Below, one piece after another: positions 56,301 to 64,000 of a DNA stretch of 64,000 nucleotides (the first letter of the stretch is position 1; each line of letters starts with the position of its first letter). The stretch is from Sphingomonas ginsengisoli An et al. 2013 (lineage in GTDB: Bacteria; Pseudomonadota; Alphaproteobacteria; Sphingomonadales; Sphingomonadaceae): assembly GCF_009363895.1 (NCBI RefSeq), contig NZ_CP045434.1, positions 1,178,001 through 1,242,000 of the forward strand. The letters are read 5' to 3'. A program made the position numbers and the translations under genes. The notes under the pieces are model-generated. The model saw only the letters and a program-made list of their open reading frames with translations. It was not told the DNA's origin and did not search any database.

Positions 56301-57737
56301 TCAGCGCCCGCTGGCGAGCTGGCGGATCATGATCTCCCAGTGGAGCACGTCGTCGTAGGCGGCGGCGACCGGGATGCGTTCGTTGAGGCCGTGCGCCCGC
56401 TCGTCGTCGGGGCTGATGCCCCAGCTGCCGTCGACCCCGTAGGTCGGAATTCCGCCGGAGCGGAAGAAGCTGGCGTCGCTGGTGCCGGTCGCCATGCTGG
56501 GGATGACCCGCATCGCCGGGCCGCGCAGCTGGCGAACCGCGGCGGTGTAGGCGGCGAGGACGTCGGAACGGATCGCGGGCACCGGGGTGGGCTTGCCGAT
56601 GAAGGTGCCGTCGGGGGTGATCTCGACCCCCTTGCCGACCAGGGCCTGCAGTTCGGCCTGGACCGCGCGCGGCTCCTCGCCGGGCATGATCCGGCAGTTG
56701 ACGGTGGCCTTGGCGGTTTGGGCCAGCGCATTGTCGGCATGGCCCCCGCTGAGCATGGTCGCGACGCAGCGGGTGCGAGTCTTGCCGGTCTCGAGCTCAT
56801 TGGCCTCGATCGCGTCGGCGGCGGCGCCGTCATTGGGGTTGGCGAGCCAGCGGCGCATGGCGTCGCCGAGCGGCCCCTTCTCGTCGAGCTGGCGCGCCTG
56901 GAAGTAGGCGCGCGTGACGTCGTTGAGCGCTGGGGCGAAGCGGTAGCCCTGGAGCTTCTTCAGCGCGTCGGCGAGCTCGTAGATCGCATTGTCCGGGCGC
57001 GGGCGCGAGCTGTGGCCGCCGCGGTTGTGGACGGTGAAGAAATAGGTCTGGTAGGTCTTTTCTGCAGCGTCGAGCGCATAGCCGAGCGGTCGGCCGGTCT
57101 TATCAAAGGCCCCGCCGCCGCCGTCGGCGTTGAGCGCGAACTCGCTGTCGAGCAGGCTCTTCCACTCGGTCGAGCCTTTGAGTGCGCCGTTCTGCATCGT
57201 CTCTTCGTCGCCGGTGAAGAAGAGCACGATGTCGCGGTCGGGCTTGAACCCTTCGGCCTTGAGCTTGGCGAGCGCGAGGGTGGTGGCGACGATGCCGTTC
57301 TTCATGTCCGACGCGCCGCGGCCGTAGAAATAACCGCCTTCCTCGACGAACTTGAAGGGATCGCGCTCCCAATCCTCGCGCTTGGCCTCGACCACGTCCA
57401 TGTGGCCGATGACCATCATCGGCTTCTTGGTCGGATGCTCGGCCTTCCAGCGGAACAGCAGCGCGGCGGTCTTGTCGCCGGGCAGGCCTTCGTAGGGCAG
57501 GATGCGGATCGAGTCGGCGGGGAAGCCGGCTTCGCGGAGCTTGGCGGCGACGAGATTGGCCATCGCCGGGACCTGGCCGCGCTGGACCACGCTTGGGATT
57601 TCGATGGTCTGCTGGAGGAAGGCGCGTGTTCGGGCCTGCCAGGCAGGGTCGAGCTTGCTCGGGGTCGCGAGCGGCGACGGCGCCGCGGCGGCAGGGATGG
57701 CGAGACCGGCGAGCAGGCAGGCGATGAGGTGACGCAA
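56301..57737 (-). CDS. Exported M20-family metallopeptidase
   Basis: 478 residues. Signal peptide HLIACLLAGLAIPAAAA, metal ligands in VIGHMDVV and GRGASDMKNG, catalytic Glu in FFTGDEET, then the dimerisation domain (NRGGHSSRP). Substrate probably a peptide or amino-acid derivative. The start is TTG at 57735-57737: GGAGGA lies 8 bases before it and it directly begins the signal peptide, while upstream in-frame ATGs would add an unlikely prefix. Its start is 43 bases from the divergent PAP2 gene. Confidence 0.88.
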   Translation of the reverse strand: MRHLIACLLAGLAIPAAAAPSPLATPSKLDPAWQARTRAFLQQTIEIPSVVQRGQVPAMANLVAAKLREAGFPADSIRILPYEGLPGDKTAALLFRWKAEHPTKKPMMVIGHMDVVEAKREDWERDPFKFVEEGGYFYGRGASDMKNGIVATTLALAKLKAEGFKPDRDIVLFFTGDEETMQNGALKGSTEWKSLLDSEFALNADGGGGAFDKTGRPLGYALDAAEKTYQTYFFTVHNRGGHSSRPRPDNAIYELADALKKLQGYRFAPALNDVTRAYFQARQLDEKGPLGDAMRRWLANPNDGAAADAIEANELETGKTRTRCVATMLSGGHADNALAQTAKATVNCRIMPGEEPRAVQAELQALVGKGVEITPDGTFIGKPTPVPAIRSDVLAAYTAAVRQLRGPAMRVIPSMATGTSDASFFRSGGIPTYGVDGSWGISPDDERAHGLNERIPVAAAYDDVLHWEIMIRQLASGR

Positions 57738-57780
57738 GGCTATGTTCCTCCAAGGACCGGGAGAGCCTAGGCTGACCGGC

Positions 57781-58317
57781 ATGACTTGCTCAAGAGCGCG
57801 GCTTGCCTTCGTCGCAATACCGCTTGCGGCGGCGTCGCTGGTGGGCGCAACTCCCGCCGCGGCCAGCCCGGCCGGCTGGAACAGTGCCAGCAACATCTCG
57901 CGTAACCTCACCTTCGGGATGAGCTTCGTGGTGCCGGCGGGTCACGGCGACTGGGACGGGGTCGGGCAAGCCGCCTTGTCGATCGGCGCGGCGGGCGCGA
58001 TCACCCAGGCGCTCAAATGGGCCATACCGGAAACGCGGCCTGACGGGAGCAATCGGATGAGCTTTCCGTCGGGACACACGTCGATGAGCTTCGCCGCCGC
58101 CGCCAGCCTGCAGCAGCGCTACGGCTGGAAGGCGGGCGCGCCGGCGACATTGCTGGCGGCCTTCACCGGGCTGGCGCGGGTCAAGGCCGACAAGCATTAT
58201 GTCCACGACGTGGTGGTCGGCGCGGTGATCGGCGAGGCGGGCGGGCTGCTGCTGACCCATCACCGGCGAACCGGCGCCGCGCCGCCCGCAATGGTCGGGA
58301 TGAGCTTGCGCTTCTAG
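57781..58317 (+). CDS. PAP2-family phosphatase
   Basis: 178 residues with a signal sequence or membrane anchor (LAFVAIPLAAASLVGATPAAA). The three acid-phosphatase motifs are seen: K-and-RP in KWAIPETRP, PSGHTSMS, and ARVKADKHYVHDVVVG with catalytic His and Asp. It probably dephosphorylates a lipid or polyprenyl phosphate at the envelope. The start is the ATG closest to the signal sequence. Confidence 0.85.
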   Translation: MTCSRARLAFVAIPLAAASLVGATPAAASPAGWNSASNISRNLTFGMSFVVPAGHGDWDGVGQAALSIGAAGAITQALKWAIPETRPDGSNRMSFPSGHTSMSFAAAASLQQRYGWKAGAPATLLAAFTGLARVKADKHYVHDVVVGAVIGEAGGLLLTHHRRTGAAPPAMVGMSLRF

Positions 58318-58535
58318 GGTTGGTCGGCGACGGCGACGTAGCGGCGCTCCCCGCTCGCGCGCTCGAACCAGACTTCGGTGAGGAGGCCGGTCTCGGGATC
58401 GACGAAGCGCTCGCCGGTGCGGGTCCAGCCGGGGCCGAGCGGCGCGCCGGCGGCCGGGTGGCGGTAGCGCCGCTCGAGCAGGACGGTGACGACCGCCACC
58501 AGGCCGATCACCAGCCACACGAGGAGAGCGCTCAT
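58314..58535 (-). CDS. Small membrane protein with soluble tail
   Basis: 73 residues: one N-terminal membrane helix (LLVWLVIGLVAVVTVLL) followed by a polar part (GWTRTGERFVDPETGLLTEVWFE) that looks like a small beta domain. No family recognised. It overlaps the upstream YbjQ-like gene by 4 bases (ATGA) and the convergent PAP2 gene by 4 bases. Confidence 0.65.
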   Translation of the reverse strand: MSALLVWLVIGLVAVVTVLLERRYRHPAAGAPLGPGWTRTGERFVDPETGLLTEVWFERASGERRYVAVADQP

Positions 58536-58852
58536 TGCGGCTCGACGCGGACGGCGGTGCCGTAGGCGACCACCTCGCTCATCGTCTGACCGATCTCGCC
58601 GCTGTCGAAGCGCATCATCACCACCGCGTTGGTGCCCATTGCGGTGGCGTTCTGGACGAGGCGGTCGATCGCGTGGCGGCGGGTCTCCTCGACCAGCGCA
58701 GTATATTCCTTGATCTCGCCCCCGCCGATCGAGCGGATGGCTGCGGCGAGGTTGCCGCCGAGGCTGCGGCTGCGGACGACCACGCCGAACACCTGGCCGA
58801 AGGCTTCCACGGTGCGGTGGCCGGCGACATTCTCGGTGGTGGTGACGATCAT
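58532..58852 (-). CDS. YbjQ/UPF0145-family protein
   Basis: 106 residues, the usual length. It has the family start IVTTTENVAGHRTVEAFGQVFG, RSRSLGGNLAAAIRSIGGGEI and VMMRFDSG. Members form rings and were once annotated as heavy-metal-binding; the function is not settled. It is coupled to the small membrane protein downstream. Confidence 0.88.
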   Translation of the reverse strand: MIVTTTENVAGHRTVEAFGQVFGVVVRSRSLGGNLAAAIRSIGGGEIKEYTALVEETRRHAIDRLVQNATAMGTNAVVMMRFDSGEIGQTMSEVVAYGTAVRVEPQ

Positions 58853-58918
58853 GGCTTTCCCCTCCCTGGTCAGGGGCGGAAAGCTAAGTCAGCGTCTGCG
58901 GACCCGCAAGCGGGTGCG

Positions 58919-60301
58919 TCAGGGCTTGGGCGGCGGGGCGACGTAGGGCTTGAACGCGCCGCCGGGGACCGCACTAGCGACGGGGCTTTCCCAACCGTCG
59001 GCGCTGACGGAGGAAACGCCGAACACCCAGTCGTCGACGCGGACGTGGCGCAAATCGACGTAGCCCGTGCAGTTCGGCGGGGTCTCTTTTGGCGCGCAAC
59101 TGTTGTCCGCTGGGCTGGACTCCTGCCACTGATTCGCGTCCGTTCGCCGCCAGCGAATGACGTAGGAATTGGCGCCGGGCACTTGGCGCCAGGTCACGTG
59201 CGTGTCCGTACTGACCGCGCCTTCCACCTTCGCCTCCGGCGGCGGGGGAGCCATGGCCAGGGCCATAAGCGCGGCGGTGTTCAGCTTCACGACTTTGGTG
59301 AGGTAAGGGAAGTCCATCTTGTCGATGGTGTCGCCATTGACCTTGCCGCCTTCGGTCCGCAGGTCCTGGTGCTGCTGGTCGTAATTCTCGACCGCGACCG
59401 AGAGGCGGACGGCGGGAAAGCCGTTGTTGAGGAATTCGGTGTGGTCGCCGCCCCGGCCGAAACGGTCGTTGCGCCAGACCTGCATGACGTCGAGCCCGAT
59501 GCCGGGGAGGCGCTCGGCAAGGCGGTCGAGGAAGCGGCTGATATTGCGGCTGGGCGAGTCGTTTTCGCCGCCGAGGCTGCGGATCGCCTTCGCGAGCTCT
59601 TCATGCCCCTGCCAGCGCGGGCCCTCGGAAAAAACCCGGACGACCTTGTCGTTGCAGACGCCGTCCGAACCACACGAGTTGCCGATGATGTCGTTGTTGA
59701 GATTGGCGATGACGTTCCAACCCTGCGCCTTGGCATAGTCCGCCAAAATCTTGCCGCCGAGCAGCCCCTGCTCCTCGCCCGAAAGCGCGGCGTAGACGAT
59801 GGTGCCGGGAAATTTCTGCCTCGAGAGGACACGGGCCGACTCGAGCACCGCGGCGGTGCCCGAGCCGTCGTCGTTGGCGCCGGGCTCGACCGCGTCGACG
59901 TTCATGATGTCGGTGACCCGGCTGTCGATGTGGCCGGTGATGATGACGACGTCGTTGGGTCGCTCGGTCCCGCGCTGGATGCCCACCGCGTTGCAGACTT
60001 TCGTCGGGACCGGCACGCGGGCCTGCGGCTGGACGATGTCGCAGGTCTGGAGAGTCTGGAGACCGTCCTTCTTGAGCTCGGACTCGGCCCAGCGGACCGC
60101 CGCCCCGATGCCGCGCTTCTTATCGGTCTGCGACGAGAGCGTGTGGCGGGTGCCGAAGGCGACCAGCCGCGCGACCGTGTCATAGATTCGCTGCTGACTG
60201 ACCTGGTCGACGGTGGCCTGAAGGCGCTGGTCCTGAGCGGTGGTCTGCGCGGCGGCGGGCGCGGCGAGCAGGATGAGCGGCAGCAACGCAATCGAACGCA
60301 T
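58919..60301 (-). CDS. Exported M28-family zinc peptidase
   Basis: 460 residues. Signal peptide (IALLPLILLAAPAAAQ), M28 domain with metal ligands in TGHIDSR, GANDDGSGTA and LSGEEQGLLGG, and HTEFLNNG toward the end of the domain. The last 100 residues look like a fibronectin type III domain (WRQVPGANSYVIRWRRTDAN). Likely an aminopeptidase in the periplasm or outside. Confidence 0.88.
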   Translation of the reverse strand: MRSIALLPLILLAAPAAAQTTAQDQRLQATVDQVSQQRIYDTVARLVAFGTRHTLSSQTDKKRGIGAAVRWAESELKKDGLQTLQTCDIVQPQARVPVPTKVCNAVGIQRGTERPNDVVIITGHIDSRVTDIMNVDAVEPGANDDGSGTAAVLESARVLSRQKFPGTIVYAALSGEEQGLLGGKILADYAKAQGWNVIANLNNDIIGNSCGSDGVCNDKVVRVFSEGPRWQGHEELAKAIRSLGGENDSPSRNISRFLDRLAERLPGIGLDVMQVWRNDRFGRGGDHTEFLNNGFPAVRLSVAVENYDQQHQDLRTEGGKVNGDTIDKMDFPYLTKVVKLNTAALMALAMAPPPPEAKVEGAVSTDTHVTWRQVPGANSYVIRWRRTDANQWQESSPADNSCAPKETPPNCTGYVDLRHVRVDDWVFGVSSVSADGWESPVASAVPGGAFKPYVAPPPKP

Positions 60302-60380
60302 GGGCTAGGAACTCCTCGGCCCGACTCACTGGCATCGGCGGCTCGGCTTGGCTAGGGGCTCAGCCCAAGAGGAGACCCCC

Positions 60381-61880
60381 ATGCGTAGCATCGATCATTT
60401 CATCGGCGGCGGCAGCCACGCGGCCGGCGAGCGTCAGGCCGAGGTGTTCAACCCGTCGGAGGGCGCGGTCCAGGCGACTGTCCGGCTCGGCACCGTCAGC
60501 GAGCTGCAGAAGGCGGTCGATGCCGCCAAGGCGGCGCAGCCGGCGTGGGCCGCGACCAATCCGCAGCGCCGGGCGCGGGTGATGTTCCGCTACAAGGAGC
60601 TGATCGAGCAGCACATGCAGGAGCTCGCCGAGCTCTTGTCGAGCGAGCATGGCAAGGTCGTCGCCGACGCAAAGGGCGACATCCAGCGCGGGCTGGAAGT
60701 GATCGAATATACGTGCGGGATCCCGCAGGCGCTGAAGGGCGAATATACGCAAGGAGCCGGTCCGGGGATCGACGTCTATTCGCTGCGCCAGCCGCTCGGC
60801 ATCGGCGCGGGGATCACCCCGTTCAACTTCCCCGCGATGATCCCGATGTGGATGTTCGGCATGGCGATCGCCTGCGGCAACGCCTTCATCCTCAAGCCCA
60901 GCGAGCGCGATCCGAGCGTGCCGGTGCGGCTGGCCGAGCTGATGCAGGAAGCGGGGCTCCCCGACGGCATCCTCAACGTCGTGCACGGCGACAAAGAGAT
61001 GGTCGACGCCATCCTCGACCACCCCGACATCGCGGGGATCAGTTTCGTCGGCTCCTCCGACATCGCGCAGTACATTTACAGCCGCGGCACCGCCAACGGG
61101 AAGCGCGTGCAGGCATTTGGTGGCGCCAAAAACCACGGCATCGTCATGCCCGACGCCGACCTCGACCAGGTGGTCACCGACCTGACGGGCGCGGCCTTTG
61201 GCTCGGCCGGCGAGCGCTGCATGGCGCTGCCGGTGGTGGTGCCGGTCGGCGAAGAGACCGCCGACCGCCTGCGCGAGAAGCTGATCCCCGCCATCGAGGC
61301 CCTGCGGGTCGGTGTCTCGACCGATGCCGAGGCGCATTACGGCCCGGTGGTCAGCCAGGCACACAAGGAAAAGGTTGAGAGCTACATCCAGATGTGTGTC
61401 GACGAGGGCGGCGAGCTGGTCGTCGACGGCCGTGGCTTCTCGCTTCAGGGCAATGAGAAGGGCTTCTTCGTCGGCCCGACCTTCTTCGACCATGTCACCA
61501 CCGACATGCGCTCGTACAAGGAGGAGATCTTCGGCCCCGTCCTACAGATGGTCCGCGCGGCCGACTTCGAGGAAGCGGTGCGGCTGCCGAGCGAGCACGA
61601 CTATGGCAACGGCGTCGCCATCTTCACCCGCAACGGCCACGCCGCGCGCGAGTTCGTCAGCCGGGTCAATGTCGGGATGGTGGGCGTCAACGTGCCGATC
61701 CCGGTGCCGGTCAGCTATCACAGCTTCGGCGGGTGGAAGCGCTCGGGCTTCGGCGACATCGGGCAATATGGGCAGGAAGGCTTGCGCTTCTGGACCAAGA
61801 CCAAGGTCGTCACCCAGCGCTGGCCCGACGGCGGCGTGGGTGACGCGGCGAATGCGTTCATCATTCCGACGATGGGGTGA
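60381..61880 (+). CDS. mmsA: Methylmalonate-semialdehyde dehydrogenase, CoA-acylating
   Basis: 499 residues. Catalytic cysteine C280 in GSAGERCMAL, Rossmann signatures GIGAGITPFNFPAM and FVGSSDIAQYIY. GAGGAG lies before the ATG at 60381. It acts in valine and inositol breakdown and gives propionyl-CoA and CO2. It heads the valine-degradation cluster that runs to the window end. Confidence 0.93.
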   Translation: MRSIDHFIGGGSHAAGERQAEVFNPSEGAVQATVRLGTVSELQKAVDAAKAAQPAWAATNPQRRARVMFRYKELIEQHMQELAELLSSEHGKVVADAKGDIQRGLEVIEYTCGIPQALKGEYTQGAGPGIDVYSLRQPLGIGAGITPFNFPAMIPMWMFGMAIACGNAFILKPSERDPSVPVRLAELMQEAGLPDGILNVVHGDKEMVDAILDHPDIAGISFVGSSDIAQYIYSRGTANGKRVQAFGGAKNHGIVMPDADLDQVVTDLTGAAFGSAGERCMALPVVVPVGEETADRLREKLIPAIEALRVGVSTDAEAHYGPVVSQAHKEKVESYIQMCVDEGGELVVDGRGFSLQGNEKGFFVGPTFFDHVTTDMRSYKEEIFGPVLQMVRAADFEEAVRLPSEHDYGNGVAIFTRNGHAAREFVSRVNVGMVGVNVPIPVPVSYHSFGGWKRSGFGDIGQYGQEGLRFWTKTKVVTQRWPDGGVGDAANAFIIPTMG

Positions 61881-61944
61881 GCCGGAGCGGCGGAGCAGAA
61901 CATGAGCGCAGCGAAGCGAGCGACGTTCTGCCTACGACCGCGAC

Positions 61945-62012
61945 GGCCGGCCGACCTGCAGCCGCCAAGGCTGACAGGATCGACGTCACGGAATTTAGTC
62001 CCGTGACGGCCC
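61945..62012 (+). repeat. Two-hairpin structured repeat, copy B, at the 5' end of the RidA-like gene
   Basis: GGCCGGCCGA, then a hairpin (CCTG-CAGCC-GCCAA-GGCTG-A-CAGG, one bulged A), then ATCGA and a second hairpin with an 8-pair stem (61984-61991 with 62001-62008). Copy A at 40133-40198 has the same two-hairpin order and the same GATCGACGTCACGG and CCCGTGACGGCC blocks, while the first stem has different bases that still pair. The GTG at 62003 lies in the last arm. Confidence 0.6.
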
Positions 62013-62392
62013 GGTCGCGCACAACCGGCCCCTCTCCTTACGAAATCGCCTACGGCTTCTCCCGCGCCGTCCGCGTCGGGGACCCAATCCTCATCTCGGG
62101 CACGGCGCCGGTCGAGCCCGACGGGTCATCCACCCCAGGTGACGCAGCCGCCCAGGCGAGGCGGTGCTTCACCATCATCCTGACCGCGATCGAGGAACTC
62201 GGCGGGACCGCCGCCGACGTGGTGCGGACGCGGATGTACATCACCGATCCGGCCGACGCCGATGCGGTCGGCGCGGTGCATGGCGAATTGTTCGGCGACG
62301 TGCGGCCGGCCGCGACGATGGTCGTCGTTGCGGCGCTACTGCGCGACGAATGGCGGGTCGAGATCGAGGCCGAGGCGTTGCTGGCTCGCTGA
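62003..62392 (+). CDS. RidA-family protein (YjgF/UK114), start ambiguous
   Basis: 129 residues from GTG at 62003. The RidA core is clear: YGFSRAVRVGDPILISGTAPV, QARRCFTIILTAIEELGG, VVRTRMYITDPADAD, and the final PAATMVVVAAL. RidA proteins deaminate reactive imines and enamines; this subgroup lacks proof. A GTG at 61877 overlapping the mmsA stop (GTGA) is also in frame and would add 42 residues translated from the repeat element. The family length favours 62003, but that codon lies within a predicted hairpin. Confidence 0.75.
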   Translation: MTARSRTTGPSPYEIAYGFSRAVRVGDPILISGTAPVEPDGSSTPGDAAAQARRCFTIILTAIEELGGTAADVVRTRMYITDPADADAVGAVHGELFGDVRPAATMVVVAALLRDEWRVEIEAEALLAR

Positions 62393-62474
62393 CGGACACC
62401 GTGCCGTAAGCGCGGACCCGTCTTTCGCCCGGCCGCTCTGGAAACTCGCCGATGAGGGGGCTAGGGCCGGCGCC

Positions 62475-63617
62475 ATGCAGCAATTCGAGCTCACCGAGGA
62501 TCAGCAGCAGATCCAGGAGATGGCGCGCCAGTTCACGGCCGCCGAGATCACTCCCCATGCGGCCGAGTGGGACGAGAAGCACATCTTCCCCAAGGCGACG
62601 ATCCGCCAGGCCGCCGAACTGGGTTTCGGAGCGATCTATGTCTCCGAGGAGAGCGGCGGGATCGGGCTCGGACGGCTCGAGGCGGCGCTGATTATGGAGG
62701 CGATGGCCTATGGCTGCCCTTCGACCAGCGCCTTCATCTCGATCCACAACATGGCGTCGTGGATGATCGACCGCTTCGGCGGGCCGGAGGTCAAGGAGAA
62801 GTATCTCCCGTCGATGATAACGATGGAGCGGATCGGCAGCTACTGCCTGACCGAGCCGTCGTCGGGATCGGACGCCTCGGCGCTCAAGACCAGGGCCGTG
62901 CGCGACGGCGACCATTATGTCGTGTCGGGCTCCAAGGCGTTCATCTCGGGCGGCGGCGAGAACGAAATCTACGTCACCATGGTCCGCACCGGCGAGGACG
63001 GCCCCAAGGGCATTTCGTGCCTGGTGATCGAGAAGGACATGGCCGGTGTCAGCTTCGGCGCCAACGAGAAGAAGCTGGGCTGGCATTCGCAGCCCACCGC
63101 GCAGGTCAATTTCGACGAAGTGCGGGTGCCGATCGCCAACCGCGTCGGCGGCGAGGGCGAGGGCTTCCGCATCGCGATGATGGGATTGGACGGCGGGCGG
63201 CTCAACATCGGCGCCTGTTCGCTCGGCGGCGCGCAGCGCTGCCTCGACGAGGCGGTCAATTACACCAAGGAGCGCAAGCAGTTCGGCAATGCGCTGGCCG
63301 ACTTCCAGAACACCCAGTTCATGCTGGCCGACATGGAGACCGAGCTGCAGGCGGCGCGCTGGCTGCTCTATGTCGCAGCGGCCAAGGTCAGCGCCAATGC
63401 GCCCGACAAGACCAAGTTCGCGGCGATGGCCAAAAGGCTGGCGACCGACACCGGCTCGAGCGTGGTCGACCGGGCGCTCCAGCTCCACGGCGGCTACGGC
63501 TATCTGCAGGACTATCCGATCGAGCGCTTCTGGCGTGACTTGAGGGTCCATTCGATCCTGGAAGGCACCAACCAGATCATGCGGGTGATTACCGCGCGCG
63601 AAATGCTGCGCCAGTGA
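62475..63617 (+). CDS. Acyl-CoA dehydrogenase, probably isobutyryl-CoA dehydrogenase
   Basis: 380 residues. FAD and substrate segments YCLTEPSSGSDASALKT and KQFGNALADFQNTQFMLADM, and the end ILEGTNQIMRVI with the glutamate expected as the general base, all fit the short-chain acyl-CoA dehydrogenase family. Position between mmsA and a 3-hydroxyisobutyryl-CoA hydrolase points to isobutyryl-CoA (valine) as substrate. Confidence 0.88.
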   Translation: MQQFELTEDQQQIQEMARQFTAAEITPHAAEWDEKHIFPKATIRQAAELGFGAIYVSEESGGIGLGRLEAALIMEAMAYGCPSTSAFISIHNMASWMIDRFGGPEVKEKYLPSMITMERIGSYCLTEPSSGSDASALKTRAVRDGDHYVVSGSKAFISGGGENEIYVTMVRTGEDGPKGISCLVIEKDMAGVSFGANEKKLGWHSQPTAQVNFDEVRVPIANRVGGEGEGFRIAMMGLDGGRLNIGACSLGGAQRCLDEAVNYTKERKQFGNALADFQNTQFMLADMETELQAARWLLYVAAAKVSANAPDKTKFAAMAKRLATDTGSSVVDRALQLHGGYGYLQDYPIERFWRDLRVHSILEGTNQIMRVITAREMLRQ

Positions 63618-64000
63618 CCGACGACGTCCTTATCGAGGTCGAAGGGCCGCTCGGTCGCATTCGGCTGAACCGGCCCAAGGCGATCCACGCGCTGACCCGC
63701 GAGATGTGCGAGGCGATCTCCGCCGCGCTGCTCGAGTGGCGCGATGACGCGGCGATCAAGGCGGTGGTGATCGACCATGCCGAGGGCCGTGGCTTCTGTG
63801 CCGGCGGCGACGTGGTGATGCTGGCGCGCAGCGGCGCCGCGGACGGACGCGATGCGGCGGGCTTCTTCTTCGCCGAATATCGTCTCAACCACCTGTTGTT
63901 CACTTGTCCCAAGCCGACCATCGCGATCATGGACGGGATCACGATGGGCGGCGGCGTCGGCATCGCCATGCCCTGCAAATATCGCGTCGCGACCGAAAAT
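63614..64000 (+). CDS. 3-Hydroxyisobutyryl-CoA hydrolase / enoyl-CoA hydratase family, N-terminal part
   Basis: 129 codons are visible; the gene runs off the right edge. It starts with GTG overlapping the stop of the acyl-CoA dehydrogenase as GTGA. LNRPKAIHALTREMCEAI, GRGFCAGGDVVML and MDGITMGGGVGIAM are crotonase-fold segments; CAGGDV and the MGGGVG stretch match 3-hydroxyisobutyryl-CoA hydrolase. It would follow the dehydrogenase in valine breakdown. Confidence 0.82.
   Translation, partial: MTDDVLIEVEGPLGRIRLNRPKAIHALTREMCEAISAALLEWRDDAAIKAVVIDHAEGRGFCAGGDVVMLARSGAADGRDAAGFFFAEYRLNHLLFTCPKPTIAIMDGITMGGGVGIAMPCKYRVATEN

Overview
The window is GC-rich chromosomal DNA of an alphaproteobacterium, most likely from Sphingomonadales. 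The pointers are a full CtrA response regulator with GANTC sites in its promoter region, a methionine synthase split into two genes, the mdh-sucD-sucA-odhB-lpd order, HrcA/CIRCE-type groESL control, and intergenic repeats of the kind scattered through such genomes. Genus is inference. No rRNA, tRNA, CRISPR array, phage or insertion sequence was recognised.

Region 1 (1-15,244, minus strand) is the str-S10-spc-alpha ribosomal super-operon: rpsL, rpsG, fusA, tuf, then rpsJ, rplC, rplD, rplW, rplB, rpsS, rplV, rpsC, rplP, rpmC, rpsQ, rplN, rplX, rplE, rpsN, rpsH, rplF, rplR, rpsE, rpmD, rplO and the start of secY. The block is interrupted once, between tuf and rpsJ, by a cupin gene on the plus strand with a tuf terminator beside it. 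An unusually long, hairpin-filled gap separates rpsJ from rplC.

Region 2 (15,490-28,662) is mixed. It holds a MerR/TipAS-type regulator, a compact operon of three overlapping genes for exported proteins (one pilin-like, one resembling half of a PapD chaperone), a membrane protein and a cupin. Then come the pyruvate dehydrogenase genes pdhC and lpd with a helix-turn-helix/hotdog fusion gene between them. The rest is a universal stress protein, msrC, arfB-rluA, ctrA, a polytopic membrane protein and bpt.

Region 3 (28,856-43,780) holds threonine deaminase, an exported amidohydrolase and a DsbD-like reductase. A methionine-cycle operon follows (ArsR-methyltransferase regulator, metF, metH in two parts) with a palindromic operator laid over its promoter. 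Next are two small lipoproteins, groESL with a CIRCE element, and a MATE transporter.

Region 4 (43,875-64,000) holds sppA, a PepSY/DUF4336 pair, and the TCA operon mdh-(unknown exported protein)-sucD-sucA-odhB-lpd, with no sucC. Beyond it are small envelope genes, M20 and M28 peptidases, a PAP2 phosphatase and a valine-degradation cluster (mmsA, RidA-like, acyl-CoA dehydrogenase, 3-hydroxyisobutyryl-CoA hydrolase, cut by the window end).

The best candidate for something undescribed is the gene at 20,316-20,906. It joins an XRE-type DNA-binding domain to a YciA-like acyl-CoA hotdog domain that lacks the expected catalytic aspartate. It sits between the two acetyl-CoA-forming genes pdhC and lpd. 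By analogy with FapR it could be an acyl-CoA-sensing regulator. The second is an unknown exported protein locked by 4-base overlaps between mdh and sucD. The third is a two-hairpin repeat present twice, with base-pair changes that keep the fold.
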